Below are positions 31,841 to 41,467 of a stretch of 64,000 nucleotides of DNA, in pieces. The position numbers were made by a program, and so were the translations under genes. This DNA comes from Rhizobium sp. Root1220. GTDB lineage: Bacteria > Pseudomonadota > Alphaproteobacteria > Rhizobiales > Rhizobiaceae. Within the stretch, counting starts at the first letter, position 1; each line of letters begins with the position of its first letter. Where the stretch lies: the NCBI RefSeq assembly GCF_001426265.1, contig NZ_LMDG01000034.1, forward strand, positions 110,888 to 174,887. The letters are read 5' to 3'. The notes under the pieces are model-generated. The model worked only from the letters and a program-made list of their open reading frames with translations. It did no database searches and was not told the DNA's origin.

Positions 31841-33394
31841 TCAGGCGGCGTCTTTCTGTGGATTGTCGGGGTCTATGCCGTAATCCTTGAGTTTTCGGTA
31901 CAACGTCGACCGTCCGATACCCAGTTTTCGCGCCACTTGACTCATCTGGCCCCGATAGAATTTAAGGGCGAATCTGATCAATTCTTCTTCGACATCCGCC
32001 AGTTTGCGCACCTCGCCCGAGGGGTTTGTGCTGGAAATTGCGTTGTCGGGCGCTTCGCTGATTCGTGCCACGGCCTCGTCGGCTATGACTTGGTGCGCCG
32101 GATACTCTACCGCCGCAAAATCGCTTTGCCGATCTGCACGGGTGTTGTCCGCAACCAGGGCCAGGTGGTCGACAACCTCGTATTCGGGCAGCTGGGCTGC
32201 AATCTGCGGGAAGTCCGATTCCGTCAGCTCGGCGCCTTCAGCCAGCACCACCGCGCGGAAGATCGCGTTCTCCAGCTGACGTATGTTGCCGGGCCAGTCG
32301 TAGGCGGTCAGCAGTGCAAGGGCCCCCGCGCTCGCCGTCAGGCGATGGCCGTTCTTCTGCTCGCTCGAAAATCGATCGGTGAATACGCGCACCAGATGCG
32401 GAATATCCTCCTTGCGCTTGCGCAGCGCCGGGATCGTGATGGGGAACACGTTCAGGCGATAGTATAGATCCTCGCGGAAGTGGCCGTTCTTGACCTCTTC
32501 GATCAGATCCTTGTTGGTCGCCGAAATCAGGCGGACATTGACCTTATGCGCAGTGCGCGCCCCGACGGTCTCTATCTCCCCCTGCTGCACTGCGCGCAAA
32601 AGCTTCACCTGGACATCGAGCGGCAGGTCGCCGATCTCGTCGAGGAAGATCGTGCCGCCGTCGGCCTCCATGAATTTGCCGATATGCCGCTCAGTGGCGC
32701 CGGTGAAGGCACCCTTTTCATGGCCGAAGAGAATGCTCTCGACGAGATTGTGCGGAATGGCGCCGCAGTTGACCGTGACGAACGGTTTGCCGGAGCGATC
32801 GCTGCCGGATTGAATGGCACGGGCCACAAGTTCCTTGCCGACTCCGGATTCGCCCTCGAGCACCACGGGAATATTCGACTGTGCTGCGCGCTGGGCGAGG
32901 TCGATGACGCGGATCATGGCGGGGCTGGCCGAGACGATATCGTCGAACCCAACGGACCCGGACCGGGAGCGACGACCGGTGCGTGCCTTGATTTCGCGTT
33001 GGTCGAGCTTCAAGGCGCTCGCAATCGAGTTGGCGATACGCTCGGGAGACACCGGCTTGACGACGAAGTCGAAAGCGCCGGCGCGCATTGCCTGCACCAC
33101 CGTCTCGATACCGCCCTGCCCTGTCTGGACGATGACGGGCAGCTGCGTGCCAAATTCGTGCAGGGCCTCGAGAAATTCGAGGCCGGTCATTTCGGGCATC
33201 ATCAGGTCAAGAACGATGACGTTGTAGAGGCCGCTGCCCCTCTTCACCATTTCCAGACCAATCCGGCCGTTCTCGGCCTGATGGACGACATGCCCGTGAC
33301 GCTCTATCGCGTTCTTAAGCAGCCTGCGCTGCACAGGGTCGTCCTCGATGACGAGAATCTGCGCTGCACCCTTGAGCTCATTGTAACCGGTCAT
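31841..33394 (-). CDS. NtrC-type sigma-54-dependent response regulator
   Basis: This 517-residue regulator has three domains. The receiver (about 12-125) has phospho-acceptor Asp63 in VLDLMMPEMTG. The AAA+ domain has Walker A GESGVGKE at 181-188 and the sigma-54 loop GAFTGA at 228-233, then TIFLDEIGDLPLDVQ (Walker B). The C-terminal Fis-type helix-turn-helix is MSQVARKLGIGRSTLYRKL. All residues needed for sigma-54 activation appear present. No histidine kinase is adjacent, so it is an orphan in this window. About 60 residues between AAA+ and helix-turn-helix are low in pattern. The target genes are unknown. Confidence 0.92.
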   Translation of the reverse strand: MTGYNELKGAAQILVIEDDPVQRRLLKNAIERHGHVVHQAENGRIGLEMVKRGSGLYNVIVLDLMMPEMTGLEFLEALHEFGTQLPVIVQTGQGGIETVVQAMRAGAFDFVVKPVSPERIANSIASALKLDQREIKARTGRRSRSGSVGFDDIVSASPAMIRVIDLAQRAAQSNIPVVLEGESGVGKELVARAIQSGSDRSGKPFVTVNCGAIPHNLVESILFGHEKGAFTGATERHIGKFMEADGGTIFLDEIGDLPLDVQVKLLRAVQQGEIETVGARTAHKVNVRLISATNKDLIEEVKNGHFREDLYYRLNVFPITIPALRKRKEDIPHLVRVFTDRFSSEQKNGHRLTASAGALALLTAYDWPGNIRQLENAIFRAVVLAEGAELTESDFPQIAAQLPEYEVVDHLALVADNTRADRQSDFAAVEYPAHQVIADEAVARISEAPDNAISSTNPSGEVRKLADVEEELIRFALKFYRGQMSQVARKLGIGRSTLYRKLKDYGIDPDNPQKDAA

Positions 33395-33602
33395 TGTTGC
33401 CTCACTTCATGCGAAACCTGGAGGCACTCTCTCAGAAAGGCTTGAACATCCTGTTTTGAGAAATAATCGCATTTTAACGTTTGTGGCGAACACGAATCCG
33501 CCTCGAAACGGTGCTTCCTGACCGTTGAAAACCCCTTGATGACGCGGCTTCAGGCGCATAGACAGTCAGGCCTGTCGCAAAAGAGGAAGAGGAACCCCGC
33601 TC

Positions 33603-35456
33603 ATGAAAAACATGCCTGCCGATGCCGGCCTTAATTTCTCGGCAACTGCTGCCGCCTCCGCGACCAATGCAGCGCTCGGCGATCTGCCGACCTGGAAGCT
33701 GCAGGATCTTTACCCCTCCGCCACCTCCACCGCGTTTACCAGCGACATGGAAAAAGCCGGAAAACTTGCGATCGCCTTTGAAGACAAGTGGAAGGGCAAG
33801 CTAGCCGAAGCCGCGACGAAAACTGGCACAGCAGGCATCGGCCAGGCGTTGAAGGAATACGAAGCCCTGGACGACATCATCGGCCGCCTCGGCTCCTTTG
33901 CCGGTCTCACCTATTTCTCCGATACGTCGAGCCCGGCGAACGGCAAGCTCTACGGCGACGTGCAAACGAGGATCACCGATTTCTCGGGGCATCTGCTATT
34001 TTTCGCCCTCGAACTCAATCGCATCGACGACGCCGTGATCGACACCTGCATGGCGAACGACCCGGACGCCGGCCACTACCGCCCGTGGCTTGTCGACCTG
34101 CGCAAGGACAAGCCCTTCCAACTGGACGACAAGCTGGAACAGCTGTTCCTCGAAAAGTCTATGACGTCGGCCGCCGCTTTCAATCGTCTGTTCGACGAGA
34201 CGATGGCCGAGTTGCGCTTCGAAGTGGACGGCGAGAAGCTGTCGATCGAAGTGACGCTGAACATGCTGCAGGACCGTGATCCCGAGGTGCGCCGAAAGGG
34301 CGCCATGGCGCTTGCGAAGACCTTCAAGGACAATCTGCGCACCTTCACGCTGATTACCAACACGCTCGCCAAGGACAAGGACATCTCTGACCGCTGGCGC
34401 GGCTTCGAAGACATCGCCGATAGCCGCCATCTGGCAAACCGCGTCGAACGCGAAGTCGTTGATGCGCTGGCCGCCGCCGTCAAAGGTGCTTATCCCAGGC
34501 TCTCGCACCGCTACTACAAGATGAAGGCGAAGTGGCTTGGCATGGAGCAGATGGAGTTCTGGGATCGCAACGCGCCGCTGCCTGAGACATCGAATGCGGT
34601 GATACCCTGGAACGAAGCTCGGGAAACCGTGCTGTCGGCCTACGGCAACTTTGCTCCGGAGATGGCAGAGATTGCCAGGCGCTTCTTCGACGAGCAGTGG
34701 ATCGACGCTCCTGTGCGTCCCGGCAAGGCACCCGGCGCCTTCGCCCACCCGACCGTTCCGTCCGCGCATCCCTACGTGCTCGTCAACTACCTGGGCAAGC
34801 CGCGTGACGTGATGACGCTCGCCCACGAGCTCGGCCACGGCGTCCATCAGGTGCTGGCCGGTGGCCAGGGTGCGCTGATGTGCCAGACGCCGCTGACGCT
34901 TGCTGAAACCGCTTCGGTCTTCGGCGAGATGTTGACCTTCCGCGAGTTGCTGGACAAGACCAAGGACAAGCGCGAGCGCAAGGCAATGCTCGCCCAGAAG
35001 GTCGAGGACATGATCAACACGGTCGCGCGCCAGATCGCCTTCTACGAATTCGAACGAAAGGTTCACACGGCCCGCAAGGCCGGTGAATTGACATCGGACG
35101 ACATCGGAGAACTCTGGCTCTCCGTCCAGTCGGAAAGCCTCGGACCGGCGATCAGGATCTCCGAGGGCTACGAGACCTACTGGGCCTACATCCCCCACTT
35201 CATCCACTCGCCCTTCTATGTCTATGCCTACGCCTTCGGCGATTGCCTGGTGAACTCGCTCTATGCCGTCTACCAGAAGGCCGACAAGGGATTCCAGGAC
35301 AAGTATTTCGAGCTTCTGAAAGCCGGCGGCACCAAACATCATTCCGAACTCCTGAAACCCTTCGGCCTTGATGCGACCGACCCGTCGTTCTGGAACAAGG
35401 GATTGTCGATGATCGAAGGGCTGATCGATGAGCTGGAAGCGCTAGATAGGACCTGA
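33603..35456 (+). CDS. pepF: M3-family oligoendopeptidase F
   Basis: This 617-residue cytoplasmic zinc metallopeptidase hydrolyses oligopeptides. The zinc motif H-E-x2-H is HELGH at residues 408-412 in TLAHELGHGVHQVLAGG. The third ligand, a Glu, lies in LAETASVFGEMLTF. The N-terminal half is the helical PepF domain (LGSFAGLTYFSDTSSPANGK region). The 208 bases upstream also contain the promoter of the divergent NtrC-type regulator. Confidence 0.93.
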   Translation: MKNMPADAGLNFSATAAASATNAALGDLPTWKLQDLYPSATSTAFTSDMEKAGKLAIAFEDKWKGKLAEAATKTGTAGIGQALKEYEALDDIIGRLGSFAGLTYFSDTSSPANGKLYGDVQTRITDFSGHLLFFALELNRIDDAVIDTCMANDPDAGHYRPWLVDLRKDKPFQLDDKLEQLFLEKSMTSAAAFNRLFDETMAELRFEVDGEKLSIEVTLNMLQDRDPEVRRKGAMALAKTFKDNLRTFTLITNTLAKDKDISDRWRGFEDIADSRHLANRVEREVVDALAAAVKGAYPRLSHRYYKMKAKWLGMEQMEFWDRNAPLPETSNAVIPWNEARETVLSAYGNFAPEMAEIARRFFDEQWIDAPVRPGKAPGAFAHPTVPSAHPYVLVNYLGKPRDVMTLAHELGHGVHQVLAGGQGALMCQTPLTLAETASVFGEMLTFRELLDKTKDKRERKAMLAQKVEDMINTVARQIAFYEFERKVHTARKAGELTSDDIGELWLSVQSESLGPAIRISEGYETYWAYIPHFIHSPFYVYAYAFGDCLVNSLYAVYQKADKGFQDKYFELLKAGGTKHHSELLKPFGLDATDPSFWNKGLSMIEGLIDELEALDRT

Positions 35457-35533
35457 GACGGCGCAAAGGGCTCCTCTCCCCGATCGTGGAGAACCATCGA
35501 TGACCGTTGCAGCCTCGGCCTAAAAGCTTGGAC

Positions 35534-36694
35534 ATGACCGACACAAGGCCCTACGCCCTCTTCCGGGACGACACCACCGGGCAAGTGATGCTCTTTGCCG
35601 ACCCGGCGGAGATCATCGTTGCCCGGACGCGCGCCGAATTCTCCGCAGGTCTCGCCGGCATGGAAAAGGCAAGGGCCGCGGGCAAATGGCTAGCCGGCTA
35701 TATGGCCTACGAGGCAGGATACCTGTTCGAGGACAAGCTTTCCGGCTTCGCGACAGAAAGCAGGAAAACACCGCTCCTCTGCTTCGGCGTCTTCGATGGG
35801 CCGGAAGCCGGCGACCATCCGCTTGCCCAGCCAGCACAGTGCCTCGCGGATCAGGAATTTCTGACCGCCCCAAAAGCCGGCTGGGATTTTGCGGCGTACC
35901 GAACGCGCTTCGACCGCCTGCACTGGCATCTGCGACAGGGTGACTGCTACCAGGCCAATCTCACCATGCCCGTTACCGCGCGCTGGGCCGGCGATCCCCG
36001 CTCCGCCTTCTGGGCGCTGATCGAACGCCAGCCGGTGAAATACGGCGCACTCATCGATCTCGGCGGCCCTGTCATCCTCTCGCGCTCGCCCGAGCTATTC
36101 TTCCGTACCGATGATGACGGCTGGATCGAGACACATCCGATGAAAGGCACGGCCAGGCGCGGCAACAGCGCCGCCGACGATGCGGCGATCGTCGAGGCGA
36201 TGCGAAACGACATAAAGACACAGGCGGAAAACCGCATGATCGTCGATCTACTGCGCAACGATATTTCCCGCATCACCGAGGTAGGGACGCTCGATGTCCC
36301 CAAGCTGTTCGACATCGAGACCTATCCCACCGTTCATCAGATGGTGAGCCATGTGCGAGCAAGGCTGCTTCCCGGTCTCTCGATCCGCGACATCTTCGCC
36401 GCGTTGTTCCCCTGCGGCTCGATCACCGGCGCGCCGAAGATCAGCGCCATGAGCATCCTACACGAGCTGGAAGAAGGCCCGCGCGACGCCTATTGCGGCG
36501 CGATCGGCATGATCTCGCCATCCGGCGCCATGCGTTTTTCCGTCGCCATCCGGACCGTAAGCCTCTTTGAAGGCGGAAGCGCGGTCTTCAACGTCGGTGG
36601 CGGCATCGTCTTCGATTCCACCGCCGAATCCGAGTACGAGGAATGCCTGCTGAAGGCCCGCTTCGCCATCGGCGAGCAGGAAATCGCCCGGTGA
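35534..36694 (+). CDS. pabB: Aminodeoxychorismate synthase component I
   Basis: PabB aminates chorismate to 4-amino-4-deoxychorismate for folate synthesis. The 386-residue protein has the chorismate-enzyme core: GDCYQANLTMPVTARW, SPELFFRT, HPMKGTARRG (with the Lys characteristic of PabB rather than anthranilate synthase), MIVDLLRNDISRITEVG and FPCGSITGAPKISAM. ATG 35534 is used; an upstream ATG at 35507 would add nine non-conserved residues. No glutamine amidotransferase (PabA) is adjacent; it may be shared with tryptophan synthesis. It overlaps pabC through GTGA. Confidence 0.92.
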   Translation: MTDTRPYALFRDDTTGQVMLFADPAEIIVARTRAEFSAGLAGMEKARAAGKWLAGYMAYEAGYLFEDKLSGFATESRKTPLLCFGVFDGPEAGDHPLAQPAQCLADQEFLTAPKAGWDFAAYRTRFDRLHWHLRQGDCYQANLTMPVTARWAGDPRSAFWALIERQPVKYGALIDLGGPVILSRSPELFFRTDDDGWIETHPMKGTARRGNSAADDAAIVEAMRNDIKTQAENRMIVDLLRNDISRITEVGTLDVPKLFDIETYPTVHQMVSHVRARLLPGLSIRDIFAALFPCGSITGAPKISAMSILHELEEGPRDAYCGAIGMISPSGAMRFSVAIRTVSLFEGGSAVFNVGGGIVFDSTAESEYEECLLKARFAIGEQEIAR

Positions 36695-37317
36695 CCGACT
36701 TTTCGCTGATCGAAACACTGAGATTCGAACCGGGCACCGGCTTCCTGCGCCTGAGATTGCATCTCGCACGCCTTTCGCGCTCCGCACGCCGGATAGGCTT
36801 CCCCGAGCCGGTGGCGGCAGCCGCGAAGCTCGGACAGGCCGTTGCCGGTGCGTCGACCGCCCTGCGTGTCCGGCTGACATTCGATCGCGACGGCCGCATC
36901 GATGTGACGGCCGCACCCTTCATCCCGCTCGCGCCTGATACCGTCTGGACCGTCCGCATTGCGGAGACCCGCCTGGACTCCAGCGACAAGCTCCTGCGAA
37001 TGAAGACGACAGTTCGGGGAGCTTATGAAGCTGCACGCGCCGAATTCGCGTCCTCGCAAGCAGACGAAGTCATTATGCTCAACGAGCATGGCGAGGTTTG
37101 CGAGGGCACGATCACCTCCGTCTTCGTCGTCGATGCCTCCGGCGTCCTCCGCACTCCGCCGATCTCCTGCGGTCTGCTGGCCGGCGTGCTGCGCACTGAG
37201 CTCATCTGCCAGCGAAAGGCGCGCGTCGGTCGTATCGCATTGGAAGACCTGAAGGCCGGCAAGCTCTACGTCGGCAATTCGTTGCGGGGACTGATTCCCG
37301 CCACGCTCGCCAGTTAA
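36691..37317 (+). CDS. pabC: Aminodeoxychorismate lyase-like class IV aminotransferase family protein
   Basis: This 208-residue PLP enzyme would release pyruvate and give 4-aminobenzoate. The GTG start at 36691 overlaps the pabB stop. The PLP Lys lies in RMKTTVRGAYEAAR. The family segment LNEHGEVCEGTITSVFV and the later GLLAGVLRTEL complete the active site. It is shorter than E. coli PabC but similar to the C-terminal half of fused PabB-PabC proteins, consistent with the coupled gene order. The 3' end overlaps the convergent diguanylate cyclase gene by four bases. Confidence 0.85.
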   Translation: MTDFSLIETLRFEPGTGFLRLRLHLARLSRSARRIGFPEPVAAAAKLGQAVAGASTALRVRLTFDRDGRIDVTAAPFIPLAPDTVWTVRIAETRLDSSDKLLRMKTTVRGAYEAARAEFASSQADEVIMLNEHGEVCEGTITSVFVVDASGVLRTPPISCGLLAGVLRTELICQRKARVGRIALEDLKAGKLYVGNSLRGLIPATLAS

Positions 37318-38219
37318 GCGACGATCTTCAGCCGATCGCGCCCGCTCTGCTTTGCATGGTAAAGCGCCTCGTCAGCCCTGGCATACAGCTCCCGCGCCGT
37401 CTCGCCTGCATGCAGCTCGGCAAGGCCGGCCGAGCAGGTGTAGGAAAATGTCGGCGCGGTGCGAATCGGACGCGCACCCCGCACCGTCGTCAGTATCCGG
37501 TCGATGATCAGCTCGCCCTGGGATAGCGTGGTATCAGGAAGGATCAGCATGAACTCCTCGCCGCCGATACGACCGAAGCTGTCTCGCCGACGAACGAAGG
37601 GATGCACGCGGCGGGCGAAGTCTACGAGCACGTCGTCGCCGGCCTGGTGTCCATACATGTCGTTTATGCGCTTGAAGAAATCGAGATCGATGATGCAGAC
37701 GCAACCCGTCGCCGCCTCTGCCGATATCTGTCCTTGGACCATGCTCTCCAGCGCCGCCATCATGAACCGGCGGTTGGAAATGCTGGTCAGCTCGTCAGTC
37801 TGAGAAGCCCGCAAGGCGAAGTCGCGATCCTGCCTGATGTCGCGTTCGCTTGCCTTCAGATGCGTGATGTCGCTAGCGATACACAGCATCCATCCGTCTT
37901 TCTGGACGGTTTCGGTCATCCACAGCCAACGCCCGTCTACCACATCAGTCTCGAACGCACGAAATGGCAACTTTCCGCGGCGCGATTGCGCGGAGACGAG
38001 CCACGTTTCAAAGTCGGCCGCCCGAATAATCGTGCCCCTACCCGCCTTGGTATTGCGGCGCATAAGTTCTGCCCAAAAAGGGCACTCGTTCGGCTCTAGC
38101 GCAAAGGTGGAGCGGAAGGTCGCGTTTGCATAACGCAGCCGATCGTCCTGATCGAACAGCGCGATCAGAACCGCACTGTCTTCCTGCAACTCCGCAAGTC
38201 GCTCCGATATCTGGTTCAT
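37314..38219 (-). CDS. Diguanylate cyclase with N-terminal PAS domain
   Basis: This 301-residue protein makes cyclic di-GMP. A PAS-like sensor spans about 10-125 (ALFDQDDRLRYANATFRSTF, then WLWMTETVQKDGWML). The GGDEF domain follows, with DELTSISNRR, DLDFFKRINDMYGHQAGDD and the active-site motif GGEEF. The inhibitory I-site is RRRD, five residues before it. A catalytically active, product-inhibited cyclase is therefore predicted. There is no membrane segment if the start is ATG 38219. An upstream ATG (38348) would extend into the promoter region of the divergent YciI gene. Confidence 0.92.
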   Translation of the reverse strand: MNQISERLAELQEDSAVLIALFDQDDRLRYANATFRSTFALEPNECPFWAELMRRNTKAGRGTIIRAADFETWLVSAQSRRGKLPFRAFETDVVDGRWLWMTETVQKDGWMLCIASDITHLKASERDIRQDRDFALRASQTDELTSISNRRFMMAALESMVQGQISAEAATGCVCIIDLDFFKRINDMYGHQAGDDVLVDFARRVHPFVRRRDSFGRIGGEEFMLILPDTTLSQGELIIDRILTTVRGARPIRTAPTFSYTCSAGLAELHAGETARELYARADEALYHAKQSGRDRLKIVA

Positions 38220-38352
38220 CCGATTGTTCCGGGCGTGCTGAATGACAACGATTCGCACGTTGGGGCAGAAACATAAAAAGAAGATGGATGGTTCCGGGGC
38301 AATTGAATATTCCCATGTGTCGGAATGCAACGCTCTGAAAGGAAACATCGCA

Positions 38353-38637
38353 ATGTTTATCCTCGCCCTGACCTATATGAAGCCGAATGAGGAAGCTGAC
38401 AAGTACATGGAATCACATATGGCTTGGGTCAGGGAGGGTTACGCCAAGGGCTGGTTTCTAGCCTCCGGTCGCAAGGTGCCGCGCACTGGCGGCGTGGTTC
38501 TGGCCGTCGGAGAGCGTGCCGAAATAGAAGCCTATGTCGCGGCCGACCCCTTCACGATCCATGGCGTGGCTGAGTACGACGTAACCGAGGTCGCCATCAC
38601 CACAGCGGCGGACGGGTTGGAACTCTTGAAGGGCTGA
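38353..38637 (+). CDS. YciI-like (YCII-related) domain protein
   Basis: This 94-residue ferredoxin-like protein has MFILALTYMKPNEEADKYM, then the YCII pattern HMAWVREGYAKGWFLASGRK and a later FTIHGVAEYDVTEV. The conserved His-Asp pair of the family is represented by HMAW and ADPF. The function is unknown; related proteins bind small molecules or act in degradation of aromatics. AAAGGAAA precedes ATG 38353. The 202 bases after its stop hold no gene that I can support. Confidence 0.85.
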   Translation: MFILALTYMKPNEEADKYMESHMAWVREGYAKGWFLASGRKVPRTGGVVLAVGERAEIEAYVAADPFTIHGVAEYDVTEVAITTAADGLELLKG

Positions 38638-38839
38638 CAGCGGTACAGAACGCTCCGGCGGCTTCCTCGCAGGCCCTGTGCGACAACTGTCCACAAACCT
38701 GGCGCTCGTTACATATCGGTCAACCTCGATCATCCCAACGGCTCCGCTGTCCAATCGCTCCGCAATCTGGAGACACGATTCAGACGGCCGCTGGCGCGTG
38801 GTCTTCCATTCTCGGAGGTTGACGCGATAGTATTGGCCC

Positions 38840-39706
38840 ATGCACCTGCCGACCTACACACCATATGACGGTTCTGCGAAGCCGTTCACCATTGGCCTGA
38901 TGCCGCTCGATCTCGCGCGATGGATCGAGCCGGATGCCGATTGGGCGCGCTACATCGACGAAAAGCATGCGCTCATCTGCACGCACCGGGGCGAGGTCTT
39001 CGTCGCCGAGGACGACACCGGTGACGCACAGCAGGAAGTCCTCGACCTGTTGCGGGCGCACCTTGCCGAACGCCATCCCCAATTGCGCAGCGACATGATG
39101 GCTTCCGATTTTCCGCCGCTGCTCAAAGCCGGCCTGCTCGTGCAGGACGACCTCGTCATCATGCGACGCAAGGCGGATGGCTGGCATCTCGTCGCGGGTT
39201 TCGTCGCATTCCCCTCCTCCTGGTCGCTGCGGGAGAAGTTCGGACGGCCGATGCAGGCGATACACGCCGATGTGCCGGGCTTCGGCGAAGGCACGCGCAA
39301 CGCCGCCATGATCACACGCATATTCGACAGCCTGCAGGTCGCCCAGCCCGTCGAACGCATGAACTGGTCGGTCAACATGACCGACGAACTCTTCCTGCCG
39401 CTCGCCAAACACCGCCGCCCGCCGCAGTCCAAGACCTTCACGATTGCCGAACGCTTTGCCCGCGTCGAACGGCAGACGCTGCGCAAGCTCCCCATGTCCG
39501 GTGATATCCTCTTCACCATCCGTATCTATGTCGATCCGATTGCCGCCATCCACGACCATCCGCGGGCGGCCGCACTCGCTGAAAACTTTGCGGCGCAGCT
39601 CGACGGCCTTGACGAGCGGCAGGCCGCTTACAAGGGGCTGACGCTTCAGAAAGCCGAGCTCTCCGCCCAACTGCGGGCGCTCGCTAACGCTCTTTCGCCG
39701 GCCTGA
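38840..39706 (+). CDS. DUF3445 haem-dependent oxidative N-demethylase family protein
   Basis: This 288-residue protein belongs to the DUF3445/HODM family. It opens YTPYDGSAKPFTIGLMPLD, has the core WHLVAGFVAFPSSWSLREKFG, AIHADVPGFGEGTR and MNWSVNMTDELFLP, and ends with VERQTLRKLPMSGDILFTIR. Characterised members bind haem and oxidatively demethylate small amines. The start is not supported by a good ribosome site, although GGAGG lies about 22 bases upstream. It is 138 bases from the homospermidine synthase gene. Confidence 0.85.
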   Translation: MHLPTYTPYDGSAKPFTIGLMPLDLARWIEPDADWARYIDEKHALICTHRGEVFVAEDDTGDAQQEVLDLLRAHLAERHPQLRSDMMASDFPPLLKAGLLVQDDLVIMRRKADGWHLVAGFVAFPSSWSLREKFGRPMQAIHADVPGFGEGTRNAAMITRIFDSLQVAQPVERMNWSVNMTDELFLPLAKHRRPPQSKTFTIAERFARVERQTLRKLPMSGDILFTIRIYVDPIAAIHDHPRAAALAENFAAQLDGLDERQAAYKGLTLQKAELSAQLRALANALSPA

Positions 39707-39844
39707 TATTTGCCTTCTCGGACTGAACGCTCTTTATTGTGACGCTGTTTTGTGGTTAGAGCCGGGTCACCTTCGCAGTATCTGCGCCATTTCAAATGAA
39801 TTCTTAGGGCCTCGCGCCCTCGCCGCCTTTCACAGGAGAAAAGA

Positions 39845-41296
39845 ATGACGGAACAGACCCACCCGGTATATGCCGAAATTACCGGCCCGATCGTGATGAT
39901 CGGCTTTGGCTCCATCGGCCGCGGCACGCTGCCGCTGATCGAGCGCCACTTCAAGTTCGACAAGAGCCGGCTGGTCGTCATCGATCCGCGCGAAGAGCCC
40001 TCCGACATGGAGATCCTCAAGAAGCACGGCGTCCGTCACATCAAGGAATACGTGACCAAGGACAATTACAAGGACCTTTTGAAGCCGCTCTTGACCGAAG
40101 GCGAAGGCCAGGGCTTCTGCGTCAACCTCTCGGTTGATACCGGCTCGCTCGACCTGATGAAGCTCTGCCGCAAGCTCGACGTCCTCTACATCGACACCGT
40201 CGTCGAGCCCTGGCTTGGCTTCTATTTCGACAAGAACATGAAGAACGCCGACCGCACCAACTATGCGCTGCGCGAAACCGTTCGTCATGAAAAGAAGAAG
40301 AACCCGGGCGGCGCGACCGCCGTTTCCACCTGCGGCGCAAACCCGGGCATGGTTTCCTGGTTCGTCAAGCAGGCGCTCGTCAACCTCGCCAACGAGATCG
40401 GCGTGAAGTTCGATGAGCCGGATCAGCACGACCGCGAAGGTTGGGCCAAGTTGATGAAGAAGGTCGGCGTCAAGGGCATCCACATCGCCGAACGCGACAC
40501 ACAGCGCACCAAGCATCCGAAGCCGCTTGATGTCTTCTGGAACACATGGTCGGTCGAGGGCTTCATTTCCGAGGGCCTGCAGCCAGCCGAACTCGGTTGG
40601 GGCACCCATGAAGAATGGATGCCGAAGAACGCAAAGAAGCACAAGAAGGGCAACAAGGCGGCAATCTACCTCGAGCAGCCTGGCGCCAATACCCGCGTCC
40701 GCACCTGGTGCCCAACGCCCGGCCCGCAATACGGCTTCCTCGTCACCCACAACGAATCCATCTCGATCGCCGACTTCTTCACGGTGCGCGACAAGGACGG
40801 CGAAGTCACCTTCCGCCCGACCTGCCACTATGCCTATCATCCAGCCAATGACGCGGTTCTGTCGCTGCACGAGATGTTCGGCAATGGCGGCACGCCGCAG
40901 CCGGTTCACCACGTCCTCGACGAAGACGAACTGGAAGACGGCGTCGACGAACTCGGCGTCCTGCTCTACGGCCACGAAAAGAATGCCTACTGGTATGGTT
41001 CGCGCCTGTCTCTCGAAGAGACCCGCCGCATCGCCCCTTACCAGAACGCCACCGGCCTGCAGGTAACCTCCGCGGTTCTCGCCGGCATGGTCTGGGCACT
41101 TGAAAATCCGAAGGCCGGCATCGTCGAAGCCGACGAGATCGACTACAAGCGCTGCCTCGAAGTGCAGCTGCCCTACCTCGGTCCGGTCGAAGGTCACTAC
41201 ACCGATTGGACGCCGCTCGACGGTCGCCCGGGCCTTTTCCCGGAAGATATCGACACCAAGGATCCCTGGCAGTTCAAGAACATCCTCGTTCGCTGA
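39845..41296 (+). CDS. hss: Homospermidine synthase
   Basis: This NAD-dependent enzyme makes sym-homospermidine from two putrescines, or from spermidine plus putrescine; homospermidine is the typical rhizobial polyamine. The 483-residue protein begins with a Rossmann motif GFGSIGRGTLPLIERHF. It contains CVNLSVDTGSLDLMKLC, YIDTVVEPWLGFY, STCGANPGMVSWFVKQAL and the conserved Trp-rich FWNTWSVEGF. CAGGAGA precedes the start. The 138-base leader holds a small hairpin (AGGGC/GCCCT near 39809-39823). A strong terminator follows. Confidence 0.96.
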   Translation: MTEQTHPVYAEITGPIVMIGFGSIGRGTLPLIERHFKFDKSRLVVIDPREEPSDMEILKKHGVRHIKEYVTKDNYKDLLKPLLTEGEGQGFCVNLSVDTGSLDLMKLCRKLDVLYIDTVVEPWLGFYFDKNMKNADRTNYALRETVRHEKKKNPGGATAVSTCGANPGMVSWFVKQALVNLANEIGVKFDEPDQHDREGWAKLMKKVGVKGIHIAERDTQRTKHPKPLDVFWNTWSVEGFISEGLQPAELGWGTHEEWMPKNAKKHKKGNKAAIYLEQPGANTRVRTWCPTPGPQYGFLVTHNESISIADFFTVRDKDGEVTFRPTCHYAYHPANDAVLSLHEMFGNGGTPQPVHHVLDEDELEDGVDELGVLLYGHEKNAYWYGSRLSLEETRRIAPYQNATGLQVTSAVLAGMVWALENPKAGIVEADEIDYKRCLEVQLPYLGPVEGHYTDWTPLDGRPGLFPEDIDTKDPWQFKNILVR

Positions 41297-41318
41297 TCGC
41301 CACCCGAGCGCCCTTTGA

Positions 41319-41346
41319 AAATGCCCGCCGCAAGGCGGGCATTTTT
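41319..41346 (+). terminator. Intrinsic terminator of homospermidine synthase gene
   Basis: AATGCCCGCC pairs with GGCGGGCATT around a GCAA tetraloop and runs into TTTTTG. Confidence 0.93.
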
Positions 41347-41467
41347 GTAACGCTTGCTGTCTAAATGCCCCCTCGCATTGCTACCGGCCTTGCCTTCCCC
41401 GGGGGGGCGCGCCATGTTTTTCACAACCAAACGGATAGTTTTCGGTCCGCATCTCCGGGAGAAGCTC

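Noticed and set aside
33996..35342. 448-codon open frame antisense to pepF
   Set aside because: It is fully covered by the metallopeptidase with its HELGH motif. The composition is that of an antisense frame.
39707..39844. Riboswitch-like leader upstream of homospermidine synthase
   Set aside because: Only a five-base-pair hairpin (AGGGC/GCCCT) was found, and no match to a known polyamine-related RNA motif.
39830..41197. 455-codon open frame antisense to homospermidine synthase
   Set aside because: It is a mirror of codon bias on the true gene, with no ribosome site and no recognisable family.
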